A stretch of DNA of 56,826 nt, from the NCBI RefSeq assembly GCF_027853915.1, contig NZ_JAQGLA010000044.1:1-56826 (forward strand), given 5' to 3'. The DNA comes from Saccharopolyspora oryzae. Lineage in GTDB: Bacteria; Actinomycetota; Actinomycetes; Mycobacteriales; Pseudonocardiaceae. The notes below the pieces were generated by a model that ran no database searches, was not told the DNA's origin, and worked only from the letters and a program-made list of their open reading frames with translations. Position numbers and translations under genes: made by a program. Positions 26,929 through 35,052 of the stretch are shown in pieces; position 1 is the first letter of the stretch, and every line of letters starts with the position of its first letter.

Positions 26929-28107
26929 ATGCGCATCGCCTACACGCCCGAGCAGGAGCAGCTGCGCGAAGAGCTGCGCGACTACTTCGGCAAGCTCATG
27001 ACTCCCGAGATCCGCGCGGAACTGGCCGCGCACGGCGACTACGGCGACGGCGCGGCCTACCGCGAAGTGGTCCGGCAGATGGGTGCCGACGGGTGGCTCG
27101 CGCTGGGCTGGCCCACCGAGTACGGCGGCCAGGACCGCAGCACGCTGGACCAGCTGATCTTCACCGACGAGGCGGCGATCGCCGGTGCCCCGGTCCCGTT
27201 CCTGACGCTCAACAGCATCGCGCCGACGATCATGCGGTACGGCACCCCGGAGCAGAAAGCGCACTACCTGCCCAAGATCGCCGGCGGCGAGATCCACTTC
27301 GCGATCGGCTACTCCGAGCCGGAAGCCGGCACCGACCTGGCCTCGCTGCGCACGACGGCTGACCGCGACGGCGGGGACTACGTGGTCAACGGGCAGAAGA
27401 TGTGGACCAGCCTGATCCAGTACGCCGACTACGTGTGGCTGGCCTGCCGGACCGACCGCGAGGCCAAGAAGCACCGCGGGCTGAGCATCCTGATCGTGCC
27501 CACCGACTCCCCCGGCTTCTCCTGGACACCGGTGCACACCGTCGCCGGGCCGACCACCAGCGCGACCTACTACCAGGACGTGCGGGTGCCCGCGTCCGCG
27601 CTGGTGGGCAACGAGAACGAGGGCTGGCCGCTGATCACCAACCAGCTCAACCACGAGCGCGTGGCACTCACCTCGGCCGCCCCGCTGCGGTCCGCGCTGG
27701 ACGAAGTGCTGGACTGGGCGCGGGAAACCCGGCTCACCGACGGGCGCCGGGTGATCGACCAGGAGTGGGTGCGCCACCACCTGGCCCGCGCGCACGCCGG
27801 GGCGGAGTTCCTCAAGCTGGTCAACTGGAAGATCGCCACCACCATCGAGCAGCAGCCCGCCCCGGCGACCGCGTCCGCGACGAAGGTCTTCGGCACCGAG
27901 TTCGCCACCGAGGCCTACCGCCTGCTGATGGAGGTCCTCGGCAGCGCGGCACACGTCCGCCAGGGCTCCCCCGGCTCGGCCCTGCGCGGCCGCATCGAAC
28001 GCATGCACCGCTCCTCGCTGATCCTCACCTTCGGCGGCGGGACCAACGAGGTGCAGCGCGACATCGTCGCCGCAGTGGGCCTCGGCCTCCCACCCGCCAA
28101 GCGCTGA
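26929..28107 (+). CDS. fadE26: Acyl-CoA dehydrogenase FadE26 (ChsE4 subunit)
   Basis: A 392-residue acyl-CoA dehydrogenase starting M-R-I-A-Y-T-P-E-Q-E-Q-L after AGGAGG. It keeps G-Y-S-E-P-E-A-G-T-D-L-A-S-L, Y-V-V-N-G-Q-K-M-W-T-S-L-I-Q-Y-A-D-Y and the C-terminal F-G-G-G-T-N-E-V-Q-R-D-I, very close to Rv3504. In M. tuberculosis FadE26-FadE27 form an alpha2-beta2 enzyme (ChsE4-ChsE5) that desaturates cholesterol-derived C8 or C5 side-chain CoA esters. The directly following partner gene supports the same heterotetramer. Confidence 0.93.
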   Translation: MRIAYTPEQEQLREELRDYFGKLMTPEIRAELAAHGDYGDGAAYREVVRQMGADGWLALGWPTEYGGQDRSTLDQLIFTDEAAIAGAPVPFLTLNSIAPTIMRYGTPEQKAHYLPKIAGGEIHFAIGYSEPEAGTDLASLRTTADRDGGDYVVNGQKMWTSLIQYADYVWLACRTDREAKKHRGLSILIVPTDSPGFSWTPVHTVAGPTTSATYYQDVRVPASALVGNENEGWPLITNQLNHERVALTSAAPLRSALDEVLDWARETRLTDGRRVIDQEWVRHHLARAHAGAEFLKLVNWKIATTIEQQPAPATASATKVFGTEFATEAYRLLMEVLGSAAHVRQGSPGSALRGRIERMHRSSLILTFGGGTNEVQRDIVAAVGLGLPPAKR

Positions 28108-28139
28108 CCCGGGCACGACCCGACTTCGAAGGAGGACTT

Positions 28140-29234
28140 GTGGACTTCGCACTGACCGAGGCGCAGGACGACCTGGCCGAACTCGCCCGGAAGATCCTCG
28201 ACGACCACGTCACCAACGAGCGGTTGCGCGAGGTGGAGCGCGGCGAGGACCGCTTCGACCGTGCACTGTGGACACAACTGGCGACCGCTGACGTGCTCTC
28301 CGCCGGGCTGCCGGAAACCGTCGGAGGCGGCGGGTTCGGCCTGCTGGAGCAGTGCAGCGTGCTGATCGAACTCGGTCGCGCCGTCGCTCCAGCACCCTAC
28401 CTGAGCTCGATCACCACTGCCGCGTCCGCCATCGCCCAGTTCGGCACGGACCAGCAGAAACGCACCTGGGCGGCGCCGGCGGCCCGGGGCGAGCTGGTGC
28501 TCACCGCCGCGCTGGTCGAGGAGCACAACCCGAATCCGGCCGTTCCGTCCTGCCGCGCCGAACGCCAGGACGGCGCATGGGTGCTCAGCGGCAGCAAGAC
28601 CGGTGTCCCGGCTGGCACGATCGCCGATCTCGTCCTGGTCCCGGCGTGGACCCCGGACGGCCCGCGGGTGTTCCTGGTCGGATCGGGCCAGCTGAGCCCG
28701 CAGCGCCAGCGCATCGTGGACTCCGACAGCGAAGCCCGGCTGGACCTCGACGGGGTCCGGGTCGACGACGACCACGTCCTGCACGATCGCTCGGTGCTGG
28801 ACTGGCTGCTCGCCCGCGCCACCGTCGGGGTGTGCGCGCACCAGGTCGGCGTCATCTCCCGAGCCCTGGAGCTGACCAGCGAGTACGCCCGCGAGCGGGT
28901 GCAGTTCGGGCGGCCGATCGGGAGCTTCCAAGCGGTCGCCCAGCGGCTCGCCGACGCGTTCATCGACGTCGAAGCGGCCCGGCTGACGCTGTGGCAGGCC
29001 GCGTGGCGCCTGGACGAAGGACTGCCGTGCGAGGCGGAGCTGGCCACCGCGAAGTTCTGGGCGGCGGACGCCGGGCACCGGGTCGCGCACACCGCGGTCC
29101 ACGTGCACGGCGGTGTCGGCATCGACCTCGACCACCCGCTGCACCGCTACTTCGTGGCGGCCAAGCGCAACGAGTTCGCCCTCGGTGGCGCGGCGGTGCA
29201 GCTCGGTCGGCTCGGCGACGCCTTGGCGGGTTGA
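28140..29234 (+). CDS. fadE27: Acyl-CoA dehydrogenase FadE27 (ChsE5 subunit)
   Basis: A 364-residue partner subunit starting V-D-F-A-L-T-E-A-Q-D-D-L at a GTG after GGAGG. It retains F-G-R-P-I-G-S-F-Q-A-V-A-Q-R-L-A-D, A-H-T-A-V-H-V-H-G-G-V-G-I-D and the end F-A-L-G-G-A, as in Rv3505. Such beta-type subunits lack some FAD or catalytic contacts, which are shared across the heterodimer. It lies 32 bases after fadE26 and one base before fadD17. Confidence 0.92.
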   Translation: MDFALTEAQDDLAELARKILDDHVTNERLREVERGEDRFDRALWTQLATADVLSAGLPETVGGGGFGLLEQCSVLIELGRAVAPAPYLSSITTAASAIAQFGTDQQKRTWAAPAARGELVLTAALVEEHNPNPAVPSCRAERQDGAWVLSGSKTGVPAGTIADLVLVPAWTPDGPRVFLVGSGQLSPQRQRIVDSDSEARLDLDGVRVDDDHVLHDRSVLDWLLARATVGVCAHQVGVISRALELTSEYARERVQFGRPIGSFQAVAQRLADAFIDVEAARLTLWQAAWRLDEGLPCEAELATAKFWAADAGHRVAHTAVHVHGGVGIDLDHPLHRYFVAAKRNEFALGGAAVQLGRLGDALAG

Positions 29235-29235
29235 C

Positions 29236-30798
29236 ATGACACCGACCGTGACCGAACTCCTGCTGAACCGCACCAAGGACGAGCACTGCGGCCTGCGCTT
29301 CGAAGACCGCTCGTGGTCATGGGCCGAGGTCGTGCGCACCAGTGCGCAGTACGCTTCGCTGCTGCGCTCCCTGCGCGGCCCAGGCCCGTTCCACGTCGGG
29401 GTGCTGCTCGGCAACGTCCCTGAGTTCGCCTTCCTGCTCGGCGGCGCGGCCCTCTCCGGCGCGGTGCTGGTCGGGTTGAACCCGACGCGGCGCGGCGAGG
29501 CGCTGGCCCGCGACGTGCGGTTGACCGACTGCCAGGTGATCCTCACCGACTCGGCGCACGCCGACCTGCTCGCGGGCCTGGACCTGGGCGTTCCGGTCCT
29601 GCTGGTCGACACTCCCCCGTGGTCGGCCCTGCTCGCCGAGCACGCCGGGGCCGAGATCGCCCCGGTCGCGACCGATCCCGACGACCTGCTGGTGCTGGTG
29701 TTCACCTCCGGCACCGGCGGCGACCCGAAAGCGGTCCGCTGCACGCACGGCAAGATCGCCTTCCCCGGCCGGATGCTGGCCGACCGCTTCGAGCTGACCA
29801 GCGACGACGTGGCGTACGTGGCGATGCCGCTGTTCCACTCCAACGCCCTGATGGCGGGCTGGGCGGTCGGCTTGGCCGCCGGCGCGACCATCGCCCTGCG
29901 CCGCCGCTTCTCGGCATCCGGTTTCCTTCCCGACGTGCGGGAGTTCGGCGTCACCTACGCCAACTACGTGGGCAAACCGCTCTCCCACGTGCTCGCCACC
30001 GCACCGCGGCCGGACGACGCGGACAACCCGCTGCGCGTGGTCTACGGCAACGAGGCCAACGAGCAGGACGTGCGGCGCTTCGCCGAGCGGTTCGGCTGCC
30101 GGGTGGTCGACGGGTTCGGCTCCACCGAGGGCGGCATCGCGATCCCCCGCACCCCGGACACCCCGCCGGGCGCGCTCGGCCGCCTCCCGGACGGCGTGGC
30201 GGTGCTGGACCCGGACACCGGAAATCCCTGCGCCACAGCGGAGTTCTCCGCCGAAGGACAGCTGCTCAACCCCGGCGAAGCCATCGGCGAGCTGGTCAAC
30301 ACCACCGGTTCCGGCTGGTTCGCCGGCTACTACAACGCCCCGGACGCCGACGCGGACCGGATGCGCCACGGCATGTACTGGAGCGGCGACCTGGCCTACC
30401 TGGACGCCGAAGGCTTCTGCCACTTCGCAGGCCGCACCGCCGACTGGCTCCGCGTCGACGGCGAGAACCTCGCCACCGCCCCGATCGAACGAATCCTGCT
30501 GCGCCACCCGGAGATCCGCGAAGCGGCGGTCTACGCGGTCCCGGATCCGAAGACCGGCGACCAGGTGATGGCCACCCTGGTCACCACCCCCGCCTTCACC
30601 CCGGCCGAGCTTGCAGACTTCCTCGCCGAGCAACCGGACCTGGGCCCCAAGCAGTGGCCCCGCTACATCCGCCTAGCGACCGATCTCCCGCGCACGGCCA
30701 CCCACAAGATCCTCAAACGCCACCTGATGGCCGAAGCCCTCAACACCCAGGACCCGGTCTACCACCGCGAGGACTCCACCTACGTCCCCCGGCCCTAA
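29236..30798 (+). CDS. fadD17: Steroid side-chain acyl-CoA synthetase FadD17
   Basis: A 520-residue adenylate-forming enzyme. The AMP motif is F-T-S-G-T-G-G-D-P-K (residues about 157-166), a variant of the usual S-S-G-T-T-G-x-P-K. A4/A5 are G-F-G-S-T-E-G-G and the A8 region is W-S-G-D-L-A-Y. FadD17 is reported to activate C24 steroid side-chain acids. The ATG is one base after the fadE27 stop codon, so the three genes form one operon, as in M. tuberculosis Rv3504-Rv3506. Confidence 0.9.
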   Translation: MTPTVTELLLNRTKDEHCGLRFEDRSWSWAEVVRTSAQYASLLRSLRGPGPFHVGVLLGNVPEFAFLLGGAALSGAVLVGLNPTRRGEALARDVRLTDCQVILTDSAHADLLAGLDLGVPVLLVDTPPWSALLAEHAGAEIAPVATDPDDLLVLVFTSGTGGDPKAVRCTHGKIAFPGRMLADRFELTSDDVAYVAMPLFHSNALMAGWAVGLAAGATIALRRRFSASGFLPDVREFGVTYANYVGKPLSHVLATAPRPDDADNPLRVVYGNEANEQDVRRFAERFGCRVVDGFGSTEGGIAIPRTPDTPPGALGRLPDGVAVLDPDTGNPCATAEFSAEGQLLNPGEAIGELVNTTGSGWFAGYYNAPDADADRMRHGMYWSGDLAYLDAEGFCHFAGRTADWLRVDGENLATAPIERILLRHPEIREAAVYAVPDPKTGDQVMATLVTTPAFTPAELADFLAEQPDLGPKQWPRYIRLATDLPRTATHKILKRHLMAEALNTQDPVYHREDSTYVPRP

Positions 30799-30907
30799 CC
30801 CCACCGACTCCCGCAGAACGACCTGCTGCGCCAACGGAAACCGGACACCGACCCCCGCTGGAACACCAGAACTCATCTCACCCGCCGGTGGGACAGGTCC
30901 CGACACG

Positions 30908-30996
30908 CCGGTGGTCCGCAGTTTCAATTGAAACTGCAATTCCCAGGCACGGCGGATCACAGTTTCAATTGAAACTGCGGTTCCACGGACCACCGG
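30908..30996. repeat. Palindrome module A (two S palindromes) at a convergent junction
   Basis: Between convergent fadD17 and the NPD gene. S1 is a perfect 20-bp palindrome, GCAGTTTCAATTGAAACTGC (30918-30937). S2 is a perfect 18-bp one (30960-30977). They are enclosed by inverted CCGGTGGTCCG (30908-30918) and CGGACCACCGG (30986-30996). The segment 30914-30981 in reverse complement matches 42456-42523 at 64 of 68 positions by my alignment. It may serve as a bidirectional terminator; the rest of the 245-base gap shows nothing else. Confidence 0.85.
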
Positions 30997-31043
30997 AGCG
31001 CAGGCATCAGGACCGGGGTGGGTGACACCCCGGTCCCGATCGC

Positions 31044-32147
31044 TCAGCGGAGGTCGTTGAGACCGGTGATGGTCTTGTCGAGCTCGGCCAGCAGGTCGGC
31101 CATGACGTCCGCGACCGGTCGGACCTCGTTCATCCGGCCCACGATCTGCCCCACCGGCATCGACACCACCGACGGGTCCTCGGCCCGCATGATGCGCTGG
31201 TGGGCCTCGCTGACCAGGATGTTCTGCAGCGGCATCGGCAGCGGATCGGGCGCACCGTCCACCGCCCACGCATCGGTCCACCGGGTCTTGAGCAGCCGAG
31301 CCGGTTTGCCGGTGTAGATCCGGGAGCGCACCGTGTCGCTCGACCCGGCCGCCAGCAGTGCCTGCTGCGTCACCGAGTTGCCCGGGATCTGCTGGTACTC
31401 GACGGTCGTCAGCCAGTACGACCCCATCCACGCACCGCTGGCGCCGAGCGCGAGCGCCGCCGCGACCTGCCGTCCGGACCCGATGCCGCCGGCCGCCAGC
31501 ACCGGAACCCGGTCGCCGACCGCGTCGACGACCTCCGGCACCAGCACCATGCTGGCGATCTCACCGGTGTGCCCACCGGCCTCGTGCCCCTGCGCCACGA
31601 CGATGTCCACGCCGTTGTCCACGTGCCGCACCGCGTGCTCGGCCTTGCCCGCCAGCGCCGCCACCAGGACGTCGTGCTGGTGCGCCTGCTCGATGACGTC
31701 CACCGGCGGTGAGCCCAGCGCGTTGGCGATCAGCCGCACCGGGTGCCGCAGCGCGACGTCCACGTGCGACCGGGCCACCGAGTGCAGCCAGCCCAGCACG
31801 CCTTCCCGCTGCTGCTCGTCGGCGGGCAGCTCCGGTACGCCCAGCTCGTCGAGGGTGCGCCGGACGAAATCCCGGTGCTCCGGCGGGATGTACTCCGCCA
31901 GGTCCACCGCGGCGCCCTCGGTGGGGATCTTCGCCGGCATCACCACGTCCACCCCGTAGGGCTTGCCGCCGGTGTTGGCGTCCATCCAGTCCAGCGCCGC
32001 GTCCAGCTCGTCGGGGTCGTTGAACCGCACGCAGCCCAGCACCCCGAGCCCGCCGGCCCGGCTGATCGCCGCCGCGACGTGCTCGGACGGCGTGAACCCG
32101 ACGATCGGGTGCTCGATGCCCAGGGTGTCGCACAGTGTCGTTCGCAT
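31044..32147 (-). CDS. NAD(P)H-dependent flavin oxidoreductase, nitronate monooxygenase (NPD) family
   Basis: A 367-residue FMN TIM-barrel protein. The start M-R-T-T-L-C-D-T-L-G-I-E-H-P-I-V and the segments V-A-Q-G-H-E-A-G-G-H-T-G and A-A-G-G-I-G-S-G-R-Q are NPD-family flavin contacts. Its N-terminal half looks closer to Rv1533-type proteins than to the ring-degradation protein Rv3553, so I do not call it IpdC. It follows fadD19 on the same strand after a strong hairpin. Its role in sterol use is unproven; flavin-dependent reduction of an unsaturated CoA ester or ketone is possible. Confidence 0.82.
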   Translation of the reverse strand: MRTTLCDTLGIEHPIVGFTPSEHVAAAISRAGGLGVLGCVRFNDPDELDAALDWMDANTGGKPYGVDVVMPAKIPTEGAAVDLAEYIPPEHRDFVRRTLDELGVPELPADEQQREGVLGWLHSVARSHVDVALRHPVRLIANALGSPPVDVIEQAHQHDVLVAALAGKAEHAVRHVDNGVDIVVAQGHEAGGHTGEIASMVLVPEVVDAVGDRVPVLAAGGIGSGRQVAAALALGASGAWMGSYWLTTVEYQQIPGNSVTQQALLAAGSSDTVRSRIYTGKPARLLKTRWTDAWAVDGAPDPLPMPLQNILVSEAHQRIMRAEDPSVVSMPVGQIVGRMNEVRPVADVMADLLAELDKTITGLNDLR

Positions 32148-32193
32148 TGATCGGTCCTCTCGAGATCCGGCGCGCTCCGGGCACCGGCGGGGA

Positions 32194-32239
32194 CGCAAAT
32201 TCCATTGAAATCGAAGGTCCGATTTCAATGGAATTTGCG
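32194..32239. repeat. Long hairpin L1 of the TTCAATGGAA family
   Basis: Two perfect 20-bp arms, CGCAAATTCCATTGAAATCG (32194-32213) and its reverse complement (32220-32239), flank the 6-base loop AAGGTC. It sits 16 bases downstream of the fadD19 stop and 46 bases upstream of the NPD start, on the same strand, so it may terminate fadD19 transcripts or set the ratio between the two genes. Confidence 0.9.
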
Positions 32240-32255
32240 GGATGTCCGGCGCGGC

Positions 32256-33881
32256 TCAGCCCGGAGCCGTGCGGTTCGCGGGCTCTCGCACCTCCGTCGG
32301 CGGGTGCGCCTCGGTGTGCTTCTTCGCCCAGGTGTAGTCGGGTTTTCCGCTGGGTGAGCGGGTGATCTCGTCGACCAGCCACAAGCTGCGCGGCACCTTG
32401 TACCCGGCGATCCGCTCCCGCGCGTGCGCGTCGATGTCGGCCAGCCGGGCCACTGCTCCCGGTCTCGGCTGCACGACCGCCGCGACGCGCTGGCCCAGCC
32501 GCTCGTCCGGCACGCCGACGACCAGCACGTCGAAGACGTCCGGATGCGACTTCAGCGCGGCCTCCACCTCTTCCGGGAAGACCTTCTCCCCGCCGGTGTT
32601 GATCGACACCGAACCGCGGCCCAGCATCGTCACCGTGCCGTCGTCCTCGATCCGGGCGTAGTCGCCGGGCACCACGTAGCGCGTGCCGTCGATCTCGACG
32701 AACACCTTCCGCGACTTCACCTCGTCCTTGTAGTAGCCCAGCGGCACGTGCCCGCTGCGCGCCAACCACCCGACCTCGCCGACCTCGGCGAAGGTCCCGT
32801 CGTCGCGGATGACCCTCGTGGAGGCGTCGGCGTTGACCCGCGGGCCACCGGACTGCTCGGTGTCGCGGGAGACCACACCGATGCCGCTGAACCCGGTCTC
32901 GGAGGATCCGATCGAGTCGGTGATGACCACGTTCGGCAGCTCGTCGAGGTACTGCCGCTGCACCGACGGCGAGAACAGCGCCGCACTGCTGGAGATCGCC
33001 AGCAGCGAGGAGGCGTCGTAGTCGCCGTCGCGGTAGGCCTCGATCAGCGGCCGGGCCATCGCGTCGCCGACGATCGCCAGCACGTGGACCTTCTCGCGTT
33101 CGATGGTCCGCCACACCTCGTGCGCGTCGAACTGCGGCACGAACACCACCGCGCTGCACGCGAAGAGGTTGCCGAAGCTCGCCCACTGCGCGGCACCGTG
33201 GATGAACGGCGCGGCCGGCAGGCGGACCAGGCCGCCGCTGTCGGCCCCGGCGCGCGCCTGCTGCCACTCGTCCTGCATCGCTTCACCGGTCATGAAGTCG
33301 ATGCCGCCGCCGAGCACCCGCCAGACGTCCTCGTGGCGCCACATGACGCCCTTCGGCATGCCGGTGGTACCGCCGGTGTAGAGCAGGTACAGGTCGTCCG
33401 CGCTGCGCTCCGGGAAGTCCCGTTCACCGGACTGCCCGGACAGCGCGGATTCGTACTCGGTCCCGTCGTGCTCGAGGTCCGTTCCGTCCTCGATGACGAG
33501 GACTTCGCGCAGGCCCGGGAATTCCGGGCGGATCTGCGCGACGTTGTCGCTGTAGCGGCGTTCGTGCACCAGCGCCGCCAGGTCGGCGTTGTCGAAGATG
33601 TAGCGGAGTTCCGCCGGCACGTAGCGGTAGTTGATGTTGATCGGTACGGCGCGGATCTTGTAGGCGGCCAGCATGGCCTCCAGCGCCTCGATCCCGTTGC
33701 GCGAGTAGATCCCGATGTGCGAGCCGCGCCCGAGTCCACGAGCGGTGTAGTGGTGCGCCAGCTGGTTGGCCCGCTCGTCCAGCTGCGCGAAGGTGAACCG
33801 TCGCTCGCCGCAGATCACGGCGACGCGATCTGGCACCAGATCGACGGCGTGCTCGAAAAGATCTGCGATGTTGTACGCCAC
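32256..33881 (-). CDS. fadD19: Steroid acyl-CoA synthetase FadD19
   Basis: A 541-residue adenylate-forming ligase. The start I choose is GTG at 33879-33881 (V-A-Y-N-I-A-D-L-F-E-H-A), the length and N-terminus of Rv3515c. The AMP motif L-L-Y-T-G-G-T-T-G-M-P-K-G is near residues 167-178, with D-S-I-G-S-S-E-T-G-F and G-D-Y-A-R-I-E-D-D-G-T downstream. FadD19 activates the C26/C27 acid of 3-ketosterols and is needed for C24-branched sterols in Rhodococcus. A longer start would place the KstR site inside the gene. TACTTT at 33894-33889, seven bases before the GTG, suggests a leaderless transcript. Confidence 0.93.
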   Translation of the reverse strand: MAYNIADLFEHAVDLVPDRVAVICGERRFTFAQLDERANQLAHHYTARGLGRGSHIGIYSRNGIEALEAMLAAYKIRAVPININYRYVPAELRYIFDNADLAALVHERRYSDNVAQIRPEFPGLREVLVIEDGTDLEHDGTEYESALSGQSGERDFPERSADDLYLLYTGGTTGMPKGVMWRHEDVWRVLGGGIDFMTGEAMQDEWQQARAGADSGGLVRLPAAPFIHGAAQWASFGNLFACSAVVFVPQFDAHEVWRTIEREKVHVLAIVGDAMARPLIEAYRDGDYDASSLLAISSSAALFSPSVQRQYLDELPNVVITDSIGSSETGFSGIGVVSRDTEQSGGPRVNADASTRVIRDDGTFAEVGEVGWLARSGHVPLGYYKDEVKSRKVFVEIDGTRYVVPGDYARIEDDGTVTMLGRGSVSINTGGEKVFPEEVEAALKSHPDVFDVLVVGVPDERLGQRVAAVVQPRPGAVARLADIDAHARERIAGYKVPRSLWLVDEITRSPSGKPDYTWAKKHTEAHPPTEVREPANRTAPG

Positions 33882-33892
33882 CCTGAAGAAAG

Positions 33893-33906
33893 TAGAACGT
33901 GTTATC
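33893..33906. promoter_or_regulatory. KstR-type operator between fadD19 and echA19
   Basis: TAGAACGTGTTATC has the invariant AAC-NN-GTT core, with the last consensus base changed. It lies 12 bases upstream of the fadD19 GTG, overlapping its probable -10, and 119 bases before echA19, so it can control both divergent genes. Confidence 0.8.
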
Positions 33907-34025
33907 GTCCGGGGCAAGAACCCGTTGGGCCCAACCGGATTTCACCGGCAGTATCGGGCTCCTTGGACGATCCAGATCCGGTTTCCCCTTGACACAAGGA
34001 AATCCGCCAAGTGGAAGGTTCCCCC

Positions 34026-34829
34026 ATGACGTCGAGCACCGAGGTCGTCGAACAACCCCACTGCCTGCTCGAGCGCCGCGGCCCGGTGCTCGTGGTGACG
34101 ATGAACCGCCCCGAAGCCCGCAACGCGCTGTCCGGCCCGATGATGCAGATCATGCGGGAGGCCTGGGACGAAGTGGACCGCAACGACGAGATCCGCGCCT
34201 GCATCCTCACCGGCGCGGGCGGCGCGTTCTGCGCGGGCGCGGACCTCAAGGCGATGACGCAGTCCCACCCCGGCGACACCACCCGGGGCATGGACATGTC
34301 CGTCATCGAACCGCTGCTCAAGGGCCGCCGCCTGACCAAACCGCTGATCGCCGCGGTGGAAGGCCCGGCGATCGCGGGCGGCACGGAGATCCTGCAAGCG
34401 ACCGACATCCGGGTGGCCGGCGAAAGCGCCCGCTTCGGCGTCTCAGAAGCCCGCTGGGGGCTGTTCCCCCTGGGTGGCTCAGCGGTCCGCCTGCCCCGCC
34501 AGATCCCCTACACCGTGGCCGCGGACATCCTCCTCACCGGCAGGCACGTCCGCGCCGCCGAGGCCAAGGAGATCGGCCTGATCGGGCACGTGGTCCCGGA
34601 CGGCCAAGCCCTCGCCAAAGCCCTGGAGCTGGCCGACCTGATCGCCGCCAACGGCCCCCTGGCGGTCCGGGCGATCCTCCGCACGATCCGCGAAACCGAA
34701 GGCATGCCGGAGAACGAGGCGTTCGAAGTGGACGCCCGCCTGGGCGTGGAGGTCTTCACCAGCGAAGACGCCAAGGAAGGCCCCCGAGCCTTCGCCGAGA
34801 AGCGAACCCCCCACTTCCGCGCCCGCTGA
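34026..34829 (+). CDS. echA19: Steroid enoyl-CoA hydratase EchA19
   Basis: A 267-residue crotonase. It keeps the oxyanion-hole segments [11 protein letters not shown] and [11 protein letters not shown], the run [10 protein letters not shown], and the tail [13 protein letters not shown] as in Rv3516. EchA19 hydrates C8-side-chain enoyl-CoA sterol intermediates made by FadE26-FadE27. The ATG at 34026 has GGAAGG eight bases upstream. The 144-base leader contains a 12-bp palindrome (33924-33935) and an imperfect hairpin around 33980-34005. Confidence 0.93.
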   Translation: MTSSTEVVEQPHCLLERRGPVLVVTMNRPEARNALSGPMMQIMREAWDEVDRNDEIRACILTGAGGAFCAGADLKAMTQSHPGDTTRGMDMSVIEPLLKGRRLTKPLIAAVEGPAIAGGTEILQATDIRVAGESARFGVSEARWGLFPLGGSAVRLPRQIPYTVAADILLTGRHVRAAEAKEIGLIGHVVPDGQALAKALELADLIAANGPLAVRAILRTIRETEGMPENEAFEVDARLGVEVFTSEDAKEGPRAFAEKRTPHFRAR

Positions 34830-34854
34830 CCTCCCCGCCGAACGGCACCCGATC

Positions 34855-34999
34855 GTGGACCGCAGTTTCAATTGAAACTGGGGTCCACCGGCGTGTCCGG
34901 CACCCGACACGCCGACACGTGTCGGCAACCGGCCTGTTCCGTGGCGGAGGTCCGCAATTTCAATGGAATTCGAACCTCGAAATTCCATTGAAATTGCGG
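34855..34999. repeat. Palindrome module C (S + GTGTCGG hairpin + L2) at a convergent junction
   Basis: Between convergent echA19 and the following fadD gene. S3 is CAGTTTCAATTGAAACTG (34863-34880), extended by GTGGACC/GGTCCAC to a 34-bp inverted repeat (34855-34888). Next is the perfect 16-bp palindrome GCCGACACGTGTCGGC (34911-34926). Then comes long hairpin L2, with arms 34952-34972 and 34978-34999 and one bulged base. The same order of parts recurs at 42459-42647. Nothing else is seen in this 223-base gap. Confidence 0.85.
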
Positions 35000-35052
35000 A
35001 TCACCCGGTCACGACCGGACGCCGGTGGGCGGGGGAGCGGTGCTCGATGGGT

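Noticed and set aside
31044..32147. NPD-family gene as IpdC (Rv3553)
   Set aside because: The N-terminal sequence and the long insertion near residues 75-110 do not fit Rv3553 as I know it, and no ipdA/ipdB genes are nearby.
32256..33917. Upstream start of fadD19 at 33917
   Set aside because: It would place the KstR site and probable -10 box inside the coding sequence, and the added residues do not resemble FadD19.
33980..34000. KstR2 operator in front of echA19
   Set aside because: The repeat reads CCTTG-ACA-CAAGG, the opposite arrangement to the KstR2 pattern AnCAAGnnCTTGnT, with an odd spacer.
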